Below the pieces are notes generated by a model, which was not told where the DNA came from, did not search any database, and worked only from the letters and a program-made list of their open reading frames with translations. From Mycobacteriales bacterium (GTDB taxonomy: Bacteria; Actinomycetota; Actinomycetes; Mycobacteriales; SCTD01): 64,000 nt of DNA. Position numbers and translations under genes: made by a program. The stretch spans positions 215,654 to 279,653 of the forward strand of contig JAUJOY010000005.1 in NCBI GenBank assembly GCA_030447385.1. Reading direction: 5' to 3'. Below, in pieces: positions 25,505 to 36,576 of the stretch (position 1 is the stretch's first letter; the number at the start of each line of letters is the position of its first letter).

Positions 25505-27854
25505 TGCCGGCGCTGCCCCCGGCCGGCGAGCGGCTCGACCTGCGGCTCGTGCTCCCTGCCGGAGCCGCCTGGCTCGTGGCGTGGCAGGGGCGCCTCGTGC
25601 CGCCGGGTCTGCTGCTGGAGCTGGCCGCAGGGATGCTGGGCGGTGCGCTGGTGCTGCTGTGCCTTCACCGCAGCGGCCGGGCGCTGGTGCTCGCCGCGGT
25701 GCTCGGCTGCTGCGCGGCGTCGGCCACCGTGACGGCGCTGCACACCGGCTCCCGGTCGACGGGGCCGCTCGCGGCGGCGGCCGGACGCGAGGCGGCTGTC
25801 ACCGTGGAAGCGGTGCTGGTCGACGACCCGCGTCAGGCACTGCAGCCGGGCGGACTCGAGCCGGTGACCGGGAGCTGGTCGTGGCGCGCGTGCGGGTGGA
25901 GACGGTGCGTACGGGCGGCCGGACCTTCCGCCTGCGCGCCCCCGTCGTGGTGCTCTCCTCCGAGCCCTCCTGGCTGGAGCTGCTGCCCAGCCAGCGGATC
26001 CGCACCGAGGGGCGTCTGCGCCCGCCCGAGCGCGGCGACGATGTTGCCGCAGTGCTCTCGGGGCGCGGCCCGCCGGTCGTGCTGTCCGGGCCGAGCGGCG
26101 TGCAGCGGGCTGCCGGTCAGCTGCGGGCCGGCCTGCGCCGGGCCGTGGATCCGCTGCCGGCCGGGGAGCGGGGCCTGCTGCCCGGCCTGGTCGTCGGCGA
26201 CACGAGCCGGCTGGACCCGTCGGTCCGGGAGGACTTCCGCACCGTCGGGCTCACGCACCTGACCGCGGTGTCCGGGACCAACGTCGCCATCGTCGTCGGC
26301 GCGGTCCTCCTGCTGTGCCGCCGGCTGCGGGTGGGGCTGCGGATCAGCCCCGTCGTGGCCGCGGTGGCGCTGGCCGGCTTCGTCGTGCTGGCCCGGCCCT
26401 CACCGAGCGTGCTGCGGGCAGCGGTCATGGGGCTGGTCGCTCTGGTGGCGCTGTCCTCCGGCAACCGCAAGGCGGCGATGCCGGCGCTGGCGACCGCGGT
26501 GCTGGTGCTGGTGCTGGCGGACCCGGACCTCGCCGCGACACCCGGGTTCGCGCTGTCGGTGCTGGCGACGGGCGGCTTGCTCGTGCTGGCCCCGGCGTGG
26601 CGGGAGCGGTGGTCCAGGCACCTGCCCCGCTGGCTGGCCGACGCCCTCGCGGTACCAGCCGCGGCACAGGTCGCCTGCGGCCCTGTCGTCGTGGCGATCT
26701 CCTCCTCCCTCGGTCTGCTGTCGGTGCCGGCCAACCTGCTTGCGGTGCCCGCGGTGGCGCCGGCAACCGTCACCGGGGTGGTCGCCGCACTGCTGGCTCC
26801 CGTGTGGCTGCCGGCGGCTCACGCCGTCGCCTGGGTGGGCTGGCTGCCCACCGCCTGGCTCGTGCTGGTCGCGCGTACGGGGGCAGGGCTTCCGGGAGCC
26901 TCCGTCCCCTGGCCGAACGGCATGCGCGGAGCCCTCCTGCTGGCGGGGTTCACCGTGCTGCTGCTTCCGGCGCTGCGCCGTCGCCGGCTACGGCTTGCCC
27001 GGCTCGCCGGCTCGACCGGGGCCGCGGTCGTCACCGCCGGCCTGTCGATGGCCGCACCGGCCTGGCCGCCGACCGGATGGTTCCTCGTGGCGTGCGACGT
27101 CGGGCAGGGGGACGCGGTCGTCCTTCGCGTGGGCGAGGGCAGTGCGGTCGTCATCGACGCCGGACCGGAGCCGAGGGCGGTCGACCGTTGCCTGGACGAC
27201 CTCGGCGTACGGCAGGTGCCGCTGGTGCTGCTGACGCATCTGCACGCCGACCACACCGACGGGCTCCCGGGGGTGCTGCAGGGCCGGACGGTGGGAGAGG
27301 TCGAGATCGGGCCGCTGGACGATCCGGAGGAGCAGCACGACGACGTCCTCGGCCAGGCACGGGACGCCGAGGTGCCCGTGCAGCGGGCCGCACTGGGCGA
27401 GGCGCGCACCGTCGGACCGTTGCACCTGTCGGTGATCGCCCCCGGCCGCGCCTACCGGGGCACCAGCTCCGACCCGAACAACAGCTCCCTCGTGGTGCGC
27501 CTACGGGTCGGGCCGACGACGGTGCTGCTGACGGGCGACGTCGAACCCGAGGCGCAGCGCGACCTGCTTCGCCGCGGCATCGACGTGCAGGCCGACGTGC
27601 TCAAGGTCCCGCACCACGGCAGCGCGTCCCAGGAACCGGCCTTCCTGGACGCCGTCGGCGCCTCCGTCGCCCTCACCTCGGTGGGCGCCGGAAACACCTA
27701 CGGCCACCCGTCCAGGAACACCCTCGACCGGCTCCTCGCCACTGGGACGCGGTCGTTTCGCACCGACCTCGACGGCGACATCGCGCTCGCCCACCGGGAC
27801 GGGCAGCTGGTGGTCATCGGCCGGCGAGGAGCAGGGAGCGCTGCGCCGCGCTAG
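25504..27854 (+). pseudogene. comEC: competence channel ComEC/Rec2 with N-terminal frameshift
   Basis: ATG 25504 overlaps the comEA stop by one base. Frame one encodes the first membrane helices (LPAGAAWLVAWQGRLVPPG and onward) to about 25860; from about 25863 the homologous reading (DRELVVARVRVETVRT) continues in a second frame. That frame holds the Competence domain with LTAVSGTNVAIV, many helices, and a C-terminal metallo-beta-lactamase-like domain (THLHADHTDGLPG; VPHHGSASQ). A one-base deletion is the simplest cause. The full protein would be about 783 residues, normal for the family. It forms the DNA-uptake pore; as read it would not be made from its own start. Confidence 0.85.
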
Positions 27855-27910
27855 CCGCACGCCGACCCACGGCAGCACGTGCCGGCCGCCCGCTCGTGCC
27901 ACGATGCGGC

Positions 27911-28879
27911 GTGACCGCGATCCCGCTCGTACCGCTCACGCTGGTCGTCGGTGACGAGGAGCTGCTCGTCAGCCGGGCCGTCTCCGCGGTGGTGCGCGCT
28001 GCCCGGGAGGCCGATCCCGAGGTGGACGTCCGCGACGTCCTCGCGACCGACCTGCAGCGCGGGGACCTCGACGACATCCTCAGCCCGTCGCTGTTCGGGG
28101 AGCGCAGAGTGCTGGTGCTCCGCTGCGCGCAGGACCTGGCGAAGGACGTCGCCGCCGAGCTGCTCTTCCACGCCCAGGATCCTCTCGACGACGTGCACGT
28201 CGTGGTCGTGCATACCGGAGGCGCGAAGGGCAAGGCGATGCTCGCTGCACTCGCGGCCCTGTCACCGCACCGCGTGCTCGCACCGAGGATGACCCGCTTC
28301 ACGGAGCGTCGGGACTTCCTGCGGCGTGAGCTGCGAGCGGACGGGCGCAGCGTCGACGAGGACGCCGTCGGCCTCGTGCTGGACGCGGTCGGCAGCGACC
28401 TGCGGGAGCTGGCGTCCGCGGCGAGCCAGCTGCTGGCGGACAACGACGGCCCGATCACGGCGCAGACGGTGGCCCGCTACCACCGGGGGCGCGCCGAGTC
28501 CTCGGGCTTCGCAGTCGCCGACCGGGCCGTCGAAGGGGACCTCGGCGGTGCTCTCGAGGCGGCCCGTTGGGGGCAGAGCACCGGCCTCGCTCCGGTCCTT
28601 GTGACGAGTGCGCTCGCCAGCACCCTGAGGTCGATGGCCCTCGTGGCCAGCGCCGGCCGCGTTCCCGCGCACCAGATCGCCGGGCAGCTCGGCATGCCGT
28701 CGTGGAAGGTCGAGAAGACGCAGCGCCAGGCCCGCGGCTGGCGACCGGAGGCACTCGCGTCCGCGCTGTGCGCCGTCGCCGGTGCGGACGCCGACGTCAA
28801 GGGTGCCGCCGCCGATGCGGACTACGCGGTGGAGCGGGTGCTGCTCGCCGTCGTGCAGGCCCGCCGGACCGACCGGTGA
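27911..28879 (+). CDS. holA: DNA polymerase III delta subunit
   Basis: 322 residues matching HolA: LTLVVGDEELLVSRAV start, SLFGERRVLVLR in the AAA-like domain, a DLRELASAASQLLAD helix and a C-terminal QIAGQLGMPSWKVEKTQRQA clamp-loader segment. It loads the sliding clamp as part of the replicase. It sits between comEC and rpsT as in most actinobacteria. GTG 27911 is chosen because homology begins at once; no strong ribosome binding site is seen, and it may be leaderless. Its stop lies 47 bases before the next start. Confidence 0.95.
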   Translation: MTAIPLVPLTLVVGDEELLVSRAVSAVVRAAREADPEVDVRDVLATDLQRGDLDDILSPSLFGERRVLVLRCAQDLAKDVAAELLFHAQDPLDDVHVVVVHTGGAKGKAMLAALAALSPHRVLAPRMTRFTERRDFLRRELRADGRSVDEDAVGLVLDAVGSDLRELASAASQLLADNDGPITAQTVARYHRGRAESSGFAVADRAVEGDLGGALEAARWGQSTGLAPVLVTSALASTLRSMALVASAGRVPAHQIAGQLGMPSWKVEKTQRQARGWRPEALASALCAVAGADADVKGAAADADYAVERVLLAVVQARRTDR

Positions 28880-28926
28880 AGCGAACCCGTACGCCCGACG
28901 CACCCTCACCGGAGGAGGAGCCCGCC

Positions 28927-29712
28927 ATGCCGCAGGCACCGCAGGCGCCGGAGGCACCGGCCGGCCGCTGGCCGGACCCTGACGCACAGGTCAGCGCTCG
29001 CAGCCCTTCGTCCTCGATCCGACGGGCCGGTCGGCGTGAGGAGGCGCCGACTCGAGGCGTGGGCGAGGCCGCGCGTCCGGGCCGCCGCTCCCGCAGTGAA
29101 CCGGGAACCGGAGCCTCCCCCGCCGGTCGACCCGGACAGCCCAGGAAGAAGCCGCTCTACTCGCGCCTCCTGCGGCTTCAGCACATCTCGCCGAACGTCT
29201 GGCAGCGCGCGCTGCTGGGTGAGGGGGCCCTCGCGGCGGGCGTCGTCCTGGTCCTCGCGGACCTGGCGACGGCGTGGACGATCCTGGTGCTCCCGCTGGC
29301 CGTCGCCGTCGTGGTGAAGGCCCACGACCTGCTCGCCGGCTTCCTGCAGCGCCCCGTGAGGGTGAAGCCGGCGAAGGCGCCGAAGGCCCGCCGTACGAAA
29401 AGCGCGGCGACGCCCGAACCGAGGCCGGCCGGGCGTACGCGGCGCAGCCGGCGCGCAGCCGGAGTGGCAGCGCCCGCTTCCGACGAGGGGGCTCCGCAGG
29501 AGTGGCCCGCGGACGACGACGAGGGGGCTCCGCAGGAGTGGCCGGCGGACGACGCCGCACCCGCGCAGGAGTGGCCCGCGGACGACGACGAGGGGGCTCC
29601 GCAGGAGTGGCCCGCGGACGACGCCGCACCCGCGCAGGAGTGGCCCGCAGACGACGACGACGCCGCACCCCCGCAGGGGTCGGCGCCGTCCGGACGGCGG
29701 AGGAGGACCTAG
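28927..29712 (+). CDS. membrane protein with acidic EWPADD repeat tail
   Basis: 261 residues. Residues 1-75 are disordered (Pro/Ala, then Arg-rich), followed by [22 protein letters not shown] and two membrane helices (about 95-135, with [28 protein letters not shown]). A Lys/Arg-rich stretch then precedes an acidic repeat region of 12-residue units, [12 protein letters not shown] and [15 protein letters not shown] 28927 is preferred over GTG 28876, which overlaps the holA stop, because GGAGGAGGAG lies 7 bases before it. The function is unknown; I recognise only the two-helix core as typical of small actinobacterial membrane proteins. Its stop overlaps the stop of rpsT by 4 bases in a CCTAGG palindrome. 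Confidence 0.75.
   Translation: MPQAPQAPEAPAGRWPDPDAQVSARSPSSSIRRAGRREEAPTRGVGEAARPGRRSRSEPGTGASPAGRPGQPRKKPLYSRLLRLQHISPNVWQRALLGEGALAAGVVLVLADLATAWTILVLPLAVAVVVKAHDLLAGFLQRPVRVKPAKAPKARRTKSAATPEPRPAGRTRRSRRAAGVAAPASDEGAPQEWPADDDEGAPQEWPADDAAPAQEWPADDDEGAPQEWPADDAAPAQEWPADDDDAAPPQGSAPSGRRRRT
29485..29676 (+). repeat. in-frame tandem repeat, about 36-base units
   Basis: Five near-identical units each encode a 10-12-residue block ending QEWPADD (starts near 29485, 29521, 29557, 29590 and 29626). Two unit types alternate, one beginning GAGGGGGCTCCGCAG and one GCACCCGCGCAG, so the array looks like a duplicated two-unit block. Differences are mostly single bases, implying recent expansion. Confidence 0.85.
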
Positions 29713-29984
29713 GAGGAGGTGCTGCTCAGCGAGGCGACCCGGCGAGCGAGCGCGGACTTGCGGTTGGCCGCCTGGTTGGCGTGGATGACGCCCTTGCTGG
29801 CGGCCTTGTCGAGGGCCCGGCTCGCGTCGCGCATCAGCGCGGTGGCGGTGGTGGTGTCGCCGGAGTCGGCGGCCTCGCGGAACTTGCGGATCGCGGTCTT
29901 GAGCGAGGACTTGACGGACTTATTGCGGACCCGCGCCTTCTCGTTGGTCTTGTTGCGCTTGATCTGCGACTTGATGTTCGCCAC
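29709..29984 (-). CDS. rpsT: 30S ribosomal protein S20
   Basis: 91 residues with the S20 pattern: [20 protein letters not shown] start, [14 protein letters not shown], and [20 protein letters not shown]. It binds 16S rRNA early in 30S assembly. GTG 29984 is chosen since S20 starts M-ANIKSQ; the longer frame upstream is Arg-rich and unrelated. It is divergent from lepA and converges on the repeat-tailed membrane gene with overlapping stops. Confidence 0.97.
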   Translation of the reverse strand: MANIKSQIKRNKTNEKARVRNKSVKSSLKTAIRKFREAADSGDTTTATALMRDASRALDKAASKGVIHANQAANRKSALARRVASLSSTSS

Positions 29985-30112
29985 GCTGCGTCGTCCTCGG
30001 TTTCGCTGGGGGGAGTTCCTGCGGGCGCGCGCGCACAGACGGCGCGGCGCGCGTTCGGGCACGACACTAGCAGGGGACAGGGGGCCCGCCCCCGCTGTCA
30101 GGCTGCCGCTCG

Positions 30113-31972
<1,860 letters not shown>

Positions 31973-32000
31973 GAACGACCGCCGCGCCAGGTCGCCCGCC

Positions 32001-32393
32001 TCAGGCCCCGGCCCCGACCTCGGCCATCAGCGCCAGCGTGTTGCCCTCGCCGTCGGAGAAGAAGGCCATCCACTCCTCGACGCCCGAGTCGTGCCGGTGG
32101 ATGAGGTGCGGCGGGCTCTCGAAGGCGATCCCCTGCTCGAGGAGCTCGGCGTACCGGGCGTCGATGTCGGCGACCCGGAAGTAGAGGATCGACCCGGGCC
32201 GCCACTTCTCCTCGGTCGTTCGCTGCAGGTAGAGCCGGACCCCCGCGCAGTCGAAGAAGACGAGGTCGCCGTAGGTGTAGAGGTGCCGCAGCCCGAGGGA
32301 CTGCTCGAAGAACCGGGTGGCGCGGTCGGTGTCGCGGATGTGCAGCGAGACCTGGCCGAGGCCGACGATCCCGCCGACGGCGTCTGCTCCCAC
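32001..32393 (-). CDS. VOC-family protein
   Basis: 130 residues: GLGQVSLHIRDTDRATRFFEQSLGL start, YFRVADIDARYAELL in the middle and FFSDGEGNTLALMAEV at the end. This is one VOC domain, likely a dimer. Metal ligands are incomplete (Gln/Ser in the first strand where His is usual), so it may bind ligands rather than catalyse. GTG 32393 is fixed by AGGAGG five bases upstream. It converges on lepA. Confidence 0.87.
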   Translation of the reverse strand: MGADAVGGIVGLGQVSLHIRDTDRATRFFEQSLGLRHLYTYGDLVFFDCAGVRLYLQRTTEEKWRPGSILYFRVADIDARYAELLEQGIAFESPPHLIHRHDSGVEEWMAFFSDGEGNTLALMAEVGAGA

Positions 32394-32485
32394 AGGACCT
32401 CCTGGGCTGACGGCAGCGGTGCCGGCCCGCACCGTAACGCGAGGTGCCCGGCACCCCGCAACTCGCTGCTGGCACGCTGGCGGGC

Positions 32486-34507
32486 ATGACCGGTCCCGGC
32501 ACGTCCTCCAACGCCTACGCCGACCTGGATGCCTACGTCCGGCTGCCCCGCCTGTCAGGGCTCGCGCTCAGCCCGGACGGTGCGCGGCTGGTGACGGCGG
32601 TGGCCACCGCCAACGCGGGCGTCACCGCCTACGCCTCCGCGCTGTGGGAGGTCGACCCGGCGGGGACGATGCCCGCCCGACGGCTGACACGCAGCCGCAA
32701 GGGCGAGAGCGGGCCGGTGTTCGCCGGCGACGGCACCGTGCTGTTCACCTCCGCCCGGTCGGACCCGGACGCCGCCGAGGACGACGACGACTCCCCGCCG
32801 GCGCTGTGGGCGCTGCCCCCGGCGGGGGAGGCGCGCGTCGTCGGCACCCGCCCCGGTGGTGTCGGCACGGTGCGGACGGCCGCGCGGACGGTGCTGGTGC
32901 TCAGCGACACCCTCCCGGCCTCGACCGACAGCGAGAGCGACGAGCAGCGCCGCAAGGCCCGCAAGGACGCCAAGGTGACGGCGATCCTGCACACCGGCTA
33001 CCCGGTGCGCTTCTGGGACCACGACCTCGGCGTCGGCCAGAGCCGCCTCCTGGCGGGGGACCTCGATGCGGACGGCAGCATCACCTGGCAGGACCTGACC
33101 CCGGCCCCTGGCCGGGCGCTTGAGGAGGCATCGGCGGACCTGTCACCGGACGGGCGTACGGCCGTGACGACCTGGGCGCTGTCCGAGCCGCACGGCTCCC
33201 GCCGCACCAGCCTGGTCGCGCTCGACACGTCGACCGGGAAGCGGCGCACCCTCGCCGCCGACGACGACAGCGAGTACGGCTCGCCGCGGGTGTCACCGGA
33301 CGGGCGGTGGGTCGCGGCCGTGCGCGAGCGCCGCAGCACCCCGAGCGAACCGGGAGACGAGCGCCTCGTGGTCCTCCGGCTCGACGGCAGCGACGGGCCG
33401 CGCGACGTGGCGCCGGAGTGGGACCGCTGGCCGGGGGAGCACCGCTGGTCTCGCGACGGCGCGGCACTTCTCGTGGCCGCCGACGAGGGCGGCCGCCGGC
33501 CGGTCTTCCGCGTCGAGGTGGCCACCGGCGAGGTCACCCGGCTCACCGGGGACGCCGGCCACTACACCGACCTGCAGATCTCACCGGACGGCGCGTCGGT
33601 GTACGCCCTGCGCGACGCCGTCGACGCGCCGCCCGCCCCTGTGCGCCTCGACGCCCGCGCGCCCGACCAGCAGCCGGTGCTCCTGCAGGGACCGCGGACC
33701 GGGCCGGCGCCGCGGGGGACGCTGACCGAGGTCACCACCACGGCGGCGGATGGTGCAGCCCTGCGGTCGTGGCTGGTGCTGCCGGAAGGCGAGGGTCCGC
33801 ACCCCTTGCTGCTGTGGGTGCACGGCGGCCCGCTCGCCTCCTGGAACGGCTGGTCCTGGCGGTGGTGCCCCTGGCTGCTGGCCGCGCGGGGCTACGCCGT
33901 CCTGCTGCCCGACCCCGGGCTCTCCACCGGCTACGGCCTCGACTTCGTCCGCCGCGGCTGGGGCGCCTGGGGCGACGAGCCCTACACCGACCTGATGGCG
34001 CTGACCGATGCAGCGCTGGAGCACCCGGCCGTCGACGCGTCGCGCACCGCCGCCATGGGCGGCTCCTTCGGCGGCTACATGGCCAACTGGATCGCCGGTC
34101 ACACCGACCGCTTCGCCGCGATCGTCACCCACGCGAGCCTGTGGGACCTCGAGCAGTTCGGGACGACGACGGACGTGTCGTACTACTGGACCCGCGAGAT
34201 GACCCAGGAGATGGCGACCGCGCACAGCCCGAGCCGGTTCGCCGACGACATCCGCTCGCCGATGCTCGTCATCCACGGGGACAAGGACTACCGCGTGCCC
34301 ATCGGCGAGGGCCTGCGGCTGTGGTGGGACCTGGTGTCGCGGGCCGAGAAGCCGGACGAGATGCCGCACCGCTTCCTGTACTTCCCGAACGAGAACCACT
34401 GGGTGCTCACCCCGCAGCACGCCAAGATCTGGTACGAGACGGTGCTCGCCTTCCTCGCCGTCCACCTGCGCGATGAGCCGGAGGAGATCCCCGATTTGCT
34501 TCGCTGA
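32486..34507 (+). CDS. S9-family prolyl oligopeptidase / acylaminoacyl peptidase
   Basis: 673 residues. An N-terminal seven-blade beta-propeller (about 20-400, with LALSPDGARLV, DLSPDGRTAV, RVSPDGRWVA and LQISPDGASVY blades) caps a C-terminal alpha/beta hydrolase. The catalytic triad is visible: Ser527 in GGSFGGYM, Asp601 in GDKDYRVP and His638 in NENHW. There is no signal peptide, so it acts in the cytoplasm on small peptides. An Asp-rich loop (DAAEDDDDS) and a Lys/Arg-rich loop lie in the propeller. It is divergent from the VOC gene and 35 bases before hemW. Confidence 0.95.
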   Translation: MTGPGTSSNAYADLDAYVRLPRLSGLALSPDGARLVTAVATANAGVTAYASALWEVDPAGTMPARRLTRSRKGESGPVFAGDGTVLFTSARSDPDAAEDDDDSPPALWALPPAGEARVVGTRPGGVGTVRTAARTVLVLSDTLPASTDSESDEQRRKARKDAKVTAILHTGYPVRFWDHDLGVGQSRLLAGDLDADGSITWQDLTPAPGRALEEASADLSPDGRTAVTTWALSEPHGSRRTSLVALDTSTGKRRTLAADDDSEYGSPRVSPDGRWVAAVRERRSTPSEPGDERLVVLRLDGSDGPRDVAPEWDRWPGEHRWSRDGAALLVAADEGGRRPVFRVEVATGEVTRLTGDAGHYTDLQISPDGASVYALRDAVDAPPAPVRLDARAPDQQPVLLQGPRTGPAPRGTLTEVTTTAADGAALRSWLVLPEGEGPHPLLLWVHGGPLASWNGWSWRWCPWLLAARGYAVLLPDPGLSTGYGLDFVRRGWGAWGDEPYTDLMALTDAALEHPAVDASRTAAMGGSFGGYMANWIAGHTDRFAAIVTHASLWDLEQFGTTTDVSYYWTREMTQEMATAHSPSRFADDIRSPMLVIHGDKDYRVPIGEGLRLWWDLVSRAEKPDEMPHRFLYFPNENHWVLTPQHAKIWYETVLAFLAVHLRDEPEEIPDLLR

Positions 34508-34542
34508 CCGGCCGGACCCGGCCGGTGCCGCAGACTGGACAG

Positions 34543-35745
34543 GTGGCCAGTGCCCTGCCCGTCGGCGATCCCGCTCCGGCTTCGGGGCGACTTCCGGCGT
34601 CAGCGCTGGAGGGGCTGGGGCAGCGGCCGTTCGGGATCTACCTGCACGTGCCGTTCTGTGCCTCCCGCTGCGGCTACTGCGACTTCAACACCTACGTCGG
34701 CAGCGAGCTCGGCGGCGGGAGCCTGCAGGCGGGCTATGTGGACACGGCCATCCGTGAGGTGCGCCTAGCCAGGGCCGTGCTCGGCGAGGCGGCCCCGCCC
34801 GTGGACACGGTCTTCGTCGGCGGGGGCACCCCGACGCTGCTCCCGCCCGCCGACCTGGTGCGCCTTCTGGCCGCCGTGGCCGGCGAGTTCGGCCTCGCCG
34901 CCGGTGCCGAGGTCACCACGGAGGCCAACCCCGACTCGGTGGACGAGCGCGCGCTGGCCGCCCTCCGCGCCGGCGGCTTCACCCGGGTGTCCTTCGGCAT
35001 GCAGTCGGCGGTCCCGTCCGTGCTGCGCGTGCTCGACCGCACCCACACGCCCGGCCGGCCGCAGCAGGCGGCGAAGGAGGCGTTCGCCGCCGGCTTCGAG
35101 CAGGTCAGCCTGGACCTCATCTACGGCGCCCCGGGCGAGAGCGACGAGGACTGGCGGACCTCCCTGCGGGAGGCGCTGGCGGCGGGGCCGACGCACGTCT
35201 CGGCGTACGCCCTGATCGTCGAGGAGGGGACCCGGCTGGGCCGGCAGGTCCGCCGCGGGGTCCTTCCGGCGCCGGAGGACGACGTGCTGGCCGACCGCTA
35301 CCTGATCGCGGAGCAGCTGCTGTCCGGCCTGGGCTGGTACGAGGTGAGCAACTGGGGCGAGCCGTGCCGGCACAACCTCGGCTACTGGCGCGGCGGGAAC
35401 TGGTGGGGGGTCGGCCCCGGGGCGCACAGCCACGTCGGGGGCGTGCGCTGGTGGAACGTCCGGCACCCCCAGGCGTACACCGACCGGCTCGCGGCCGGCG
35501 TGTCACCGGGTGCCGGGCGGGAGGAGCTGTCGGTCGAGGACCGCCGGCTGGAGCGGGTCCTGCTGGAGCTGCGCCTGCGGGAGGGCGTGCCGCTGTCGGT
35601 CCTGCATCCGGCCGGGACGGCCGCCGCGGCTCGGCACGTCGGGGGTGGGCTGCTCGAGCCGCAGGAGCACGCGCGGGGGCGGGCGGTGCTCACGCTGCGC
35701 GGCCGGCTGCTGGCCGACGCCGTCGTCCGCGACCTGACGGACTAG
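34543..35745 (+). CDS. hemW: HemW-like radical SAM protein (haem chaperone)
   Basis: 400 residues with the cluster motif CASRCGYC in YLHVPFCASRCGYCDFNT, GGGTPTLL and EANPDSV for SAM binding, and a C-terminal HemN_C-like domain. HemW binds haem and delivers it; it was formerly called oxygen-independent coproporphyrinogen oxidase, but lacks the extra residues of HemN. GTG 34543 gives the family-like start VASALPVGDPAP; GTG 34525 is an alternative. It is followed by a GC palindrome (35745-35758) that may act as a weak terminator. Confidence 0.94.
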   Translation: MASALPVGDPAPASGRLPASALEGLGQRPFGIYLHVPFCASRCGYCDFNTYVGSELGGGSLQAGYVDTAIREVRLARAVLGEAAPPVDTVFVGGGTPTLLPPADLVRLLAAVAGEFGLAAGAEVTTEANPDSVDERALAALRAGGFTRVSFGMQSAVPSVLRVLDRTHTPGRPQQAAKEAFAAGFEQVSLDLIYGAPGESDEDWRTSLREALAAGPTHVSAYALIVEEGTRLGRQVRRGVLPAPEDDVLADRYLIAEQLLSGLGWYEVSNWGEPCRHNLGYWRGGNWWGVGPGAHSHVGGVRWWNVRHPQAYTDRLAAGVSPGAGREELSVEDRRLERVLLELRLREGVPLSVLHPAGTAAAARHVGGGLLEPQEHARGRAVLTLRGRLLADAVVRDLTD

Positions 35746-35786
35746 GGCGCCGGCGCCCCCTGCTCGGCAGCCACCGCTCGCCGCGG

Positions 35787-36335
35787 CTACGACACGAAGT
35801 GGATCGTCAGCGGGTAGCGGTAGGGCTCCCGCCGGCTCGCGGCGATCGTGGCGAGGATGGAGAAGACGAACGACGCGATCACGATGGCGATCAGCAGCGG
35901 GAAGCCGATGAGCACGAAGACCAGGGGGATCGACACGAGCACGGCGATCAGCAGCGTGATGTGGAAGTTGAGCGCCTCCGCCGCGTGATGGCGGGCGAAC
36001 GGCGAGGTGTCCTTGAACACCAGGTAGATCACCAGCGGCGCGACCAGCGCGAAGACGAAGATCGACAGGTGCGCGAGGATGCCCCAGATGGTGTCGTCGG
36101 TGCGCGTCCCCTGGCCGTAGCCCGGCGGCGCCCCCTGGCCGTAGCCCGGCGGCGGGCCGTAGCCCGGCGGCGGGCCGTAGCCCGGCGGGCCGTAGCTCGG
36201 CGGGCCGTAGCCCGGTGGCGGGGCTCCGTAGCGCGGGCCGCCCGTCTGGTCCCCGGGCGCCTGCCCCTGGGAGGGGGGCGCGCCGTAGGGAGGCGGCGGG
36301 GACTCCGGCCGTTGCGGCGGTGTCGGCTCGCTCAT
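35787..36335 (-). CDS. DUF4870 membrane protein with PGYGPP repeats
   Basis: 182 residues. Residues 1-78 are a disordered Pro/Tyr/Gly segment with repeated PGYGPP/PPGYGQ units; about 80-165 is a DUF4870 (Tic20-like) domain with three membrane helices: WGILAHLSIFVFALVAPLV, FARHHAAEALNFHITLLIAV and FVLIGFPLLIAIVIAS. The function is unknown. It starts 241 bases from the divergent DEAD-box gene and so may share regulation with it. The tail (YPLTIHFVS) is short. Confidence 0.93.
   Translation of the reverse strand: MSEPTPPQRPESPPPPYGAPPSQGQAPGDQTGGPRYGAPPPGYGPPSYGPPGYGPPPGYGPPPGYGQGAPPGYGQGTRTDDTIWGILAHLSIFVFALVAPLVIYLVFKDTSPFARHHAAEALNFHITLLIAVLVSIPLVFVLIGFPLLIAIVIASFVFSILATIAASRREPYRYPLTIHFVS
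36109..36225 (-). repeat. short in-frame repeat coding PGYGPP units
   Basis: Eighteen-base units such as GGCGGGCCGTAGCCCGGC recur with small changes and encode the PPGYGP segment of the DUF4870 protein. This is a low-complexity slippage-prone tract, common in such genes. Confidence 0.7.
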
Positions 36336-36576
36336 GGCCGGAGCGTACGGCTGACGTCAGGCGCATGAGGCGCAACGTGCACGCTGCCCGAGCGCGGCGC
36401 GGCGGCGCAGCAGGTAGGCTCGAACCGCTTCGACGTTCTGGTCACCTCCGATCCGACCGTCACCTCTGCGGGCGAGCCGTCCGCTGGTCGCCTCGTGTTG
36501 TGGCTCCGCTCCGGACTTCGGGTGCGCCGCGGGCAGGTTCGCGGCCCGACACACAGCAACGGAGTTGTTCTTCTTC
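36336..36576 (+). promoter_or_regulatory. long leader of the DEAD-box helicase gene
   Basis: This 241-base gap carries no open frame worth calling. Near the start codon, GCAAC (36556-36560) can pair with GTTGT (36564-36568) around a three-base GGA loop, so the only Shine-Dalgarno-like GGAG (36561-36564) lies in the loop and first pair. Cold-regulated helicases often have long structured leaders, so control by RNA folding is plausible but unproven. Confidence 0.35.
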
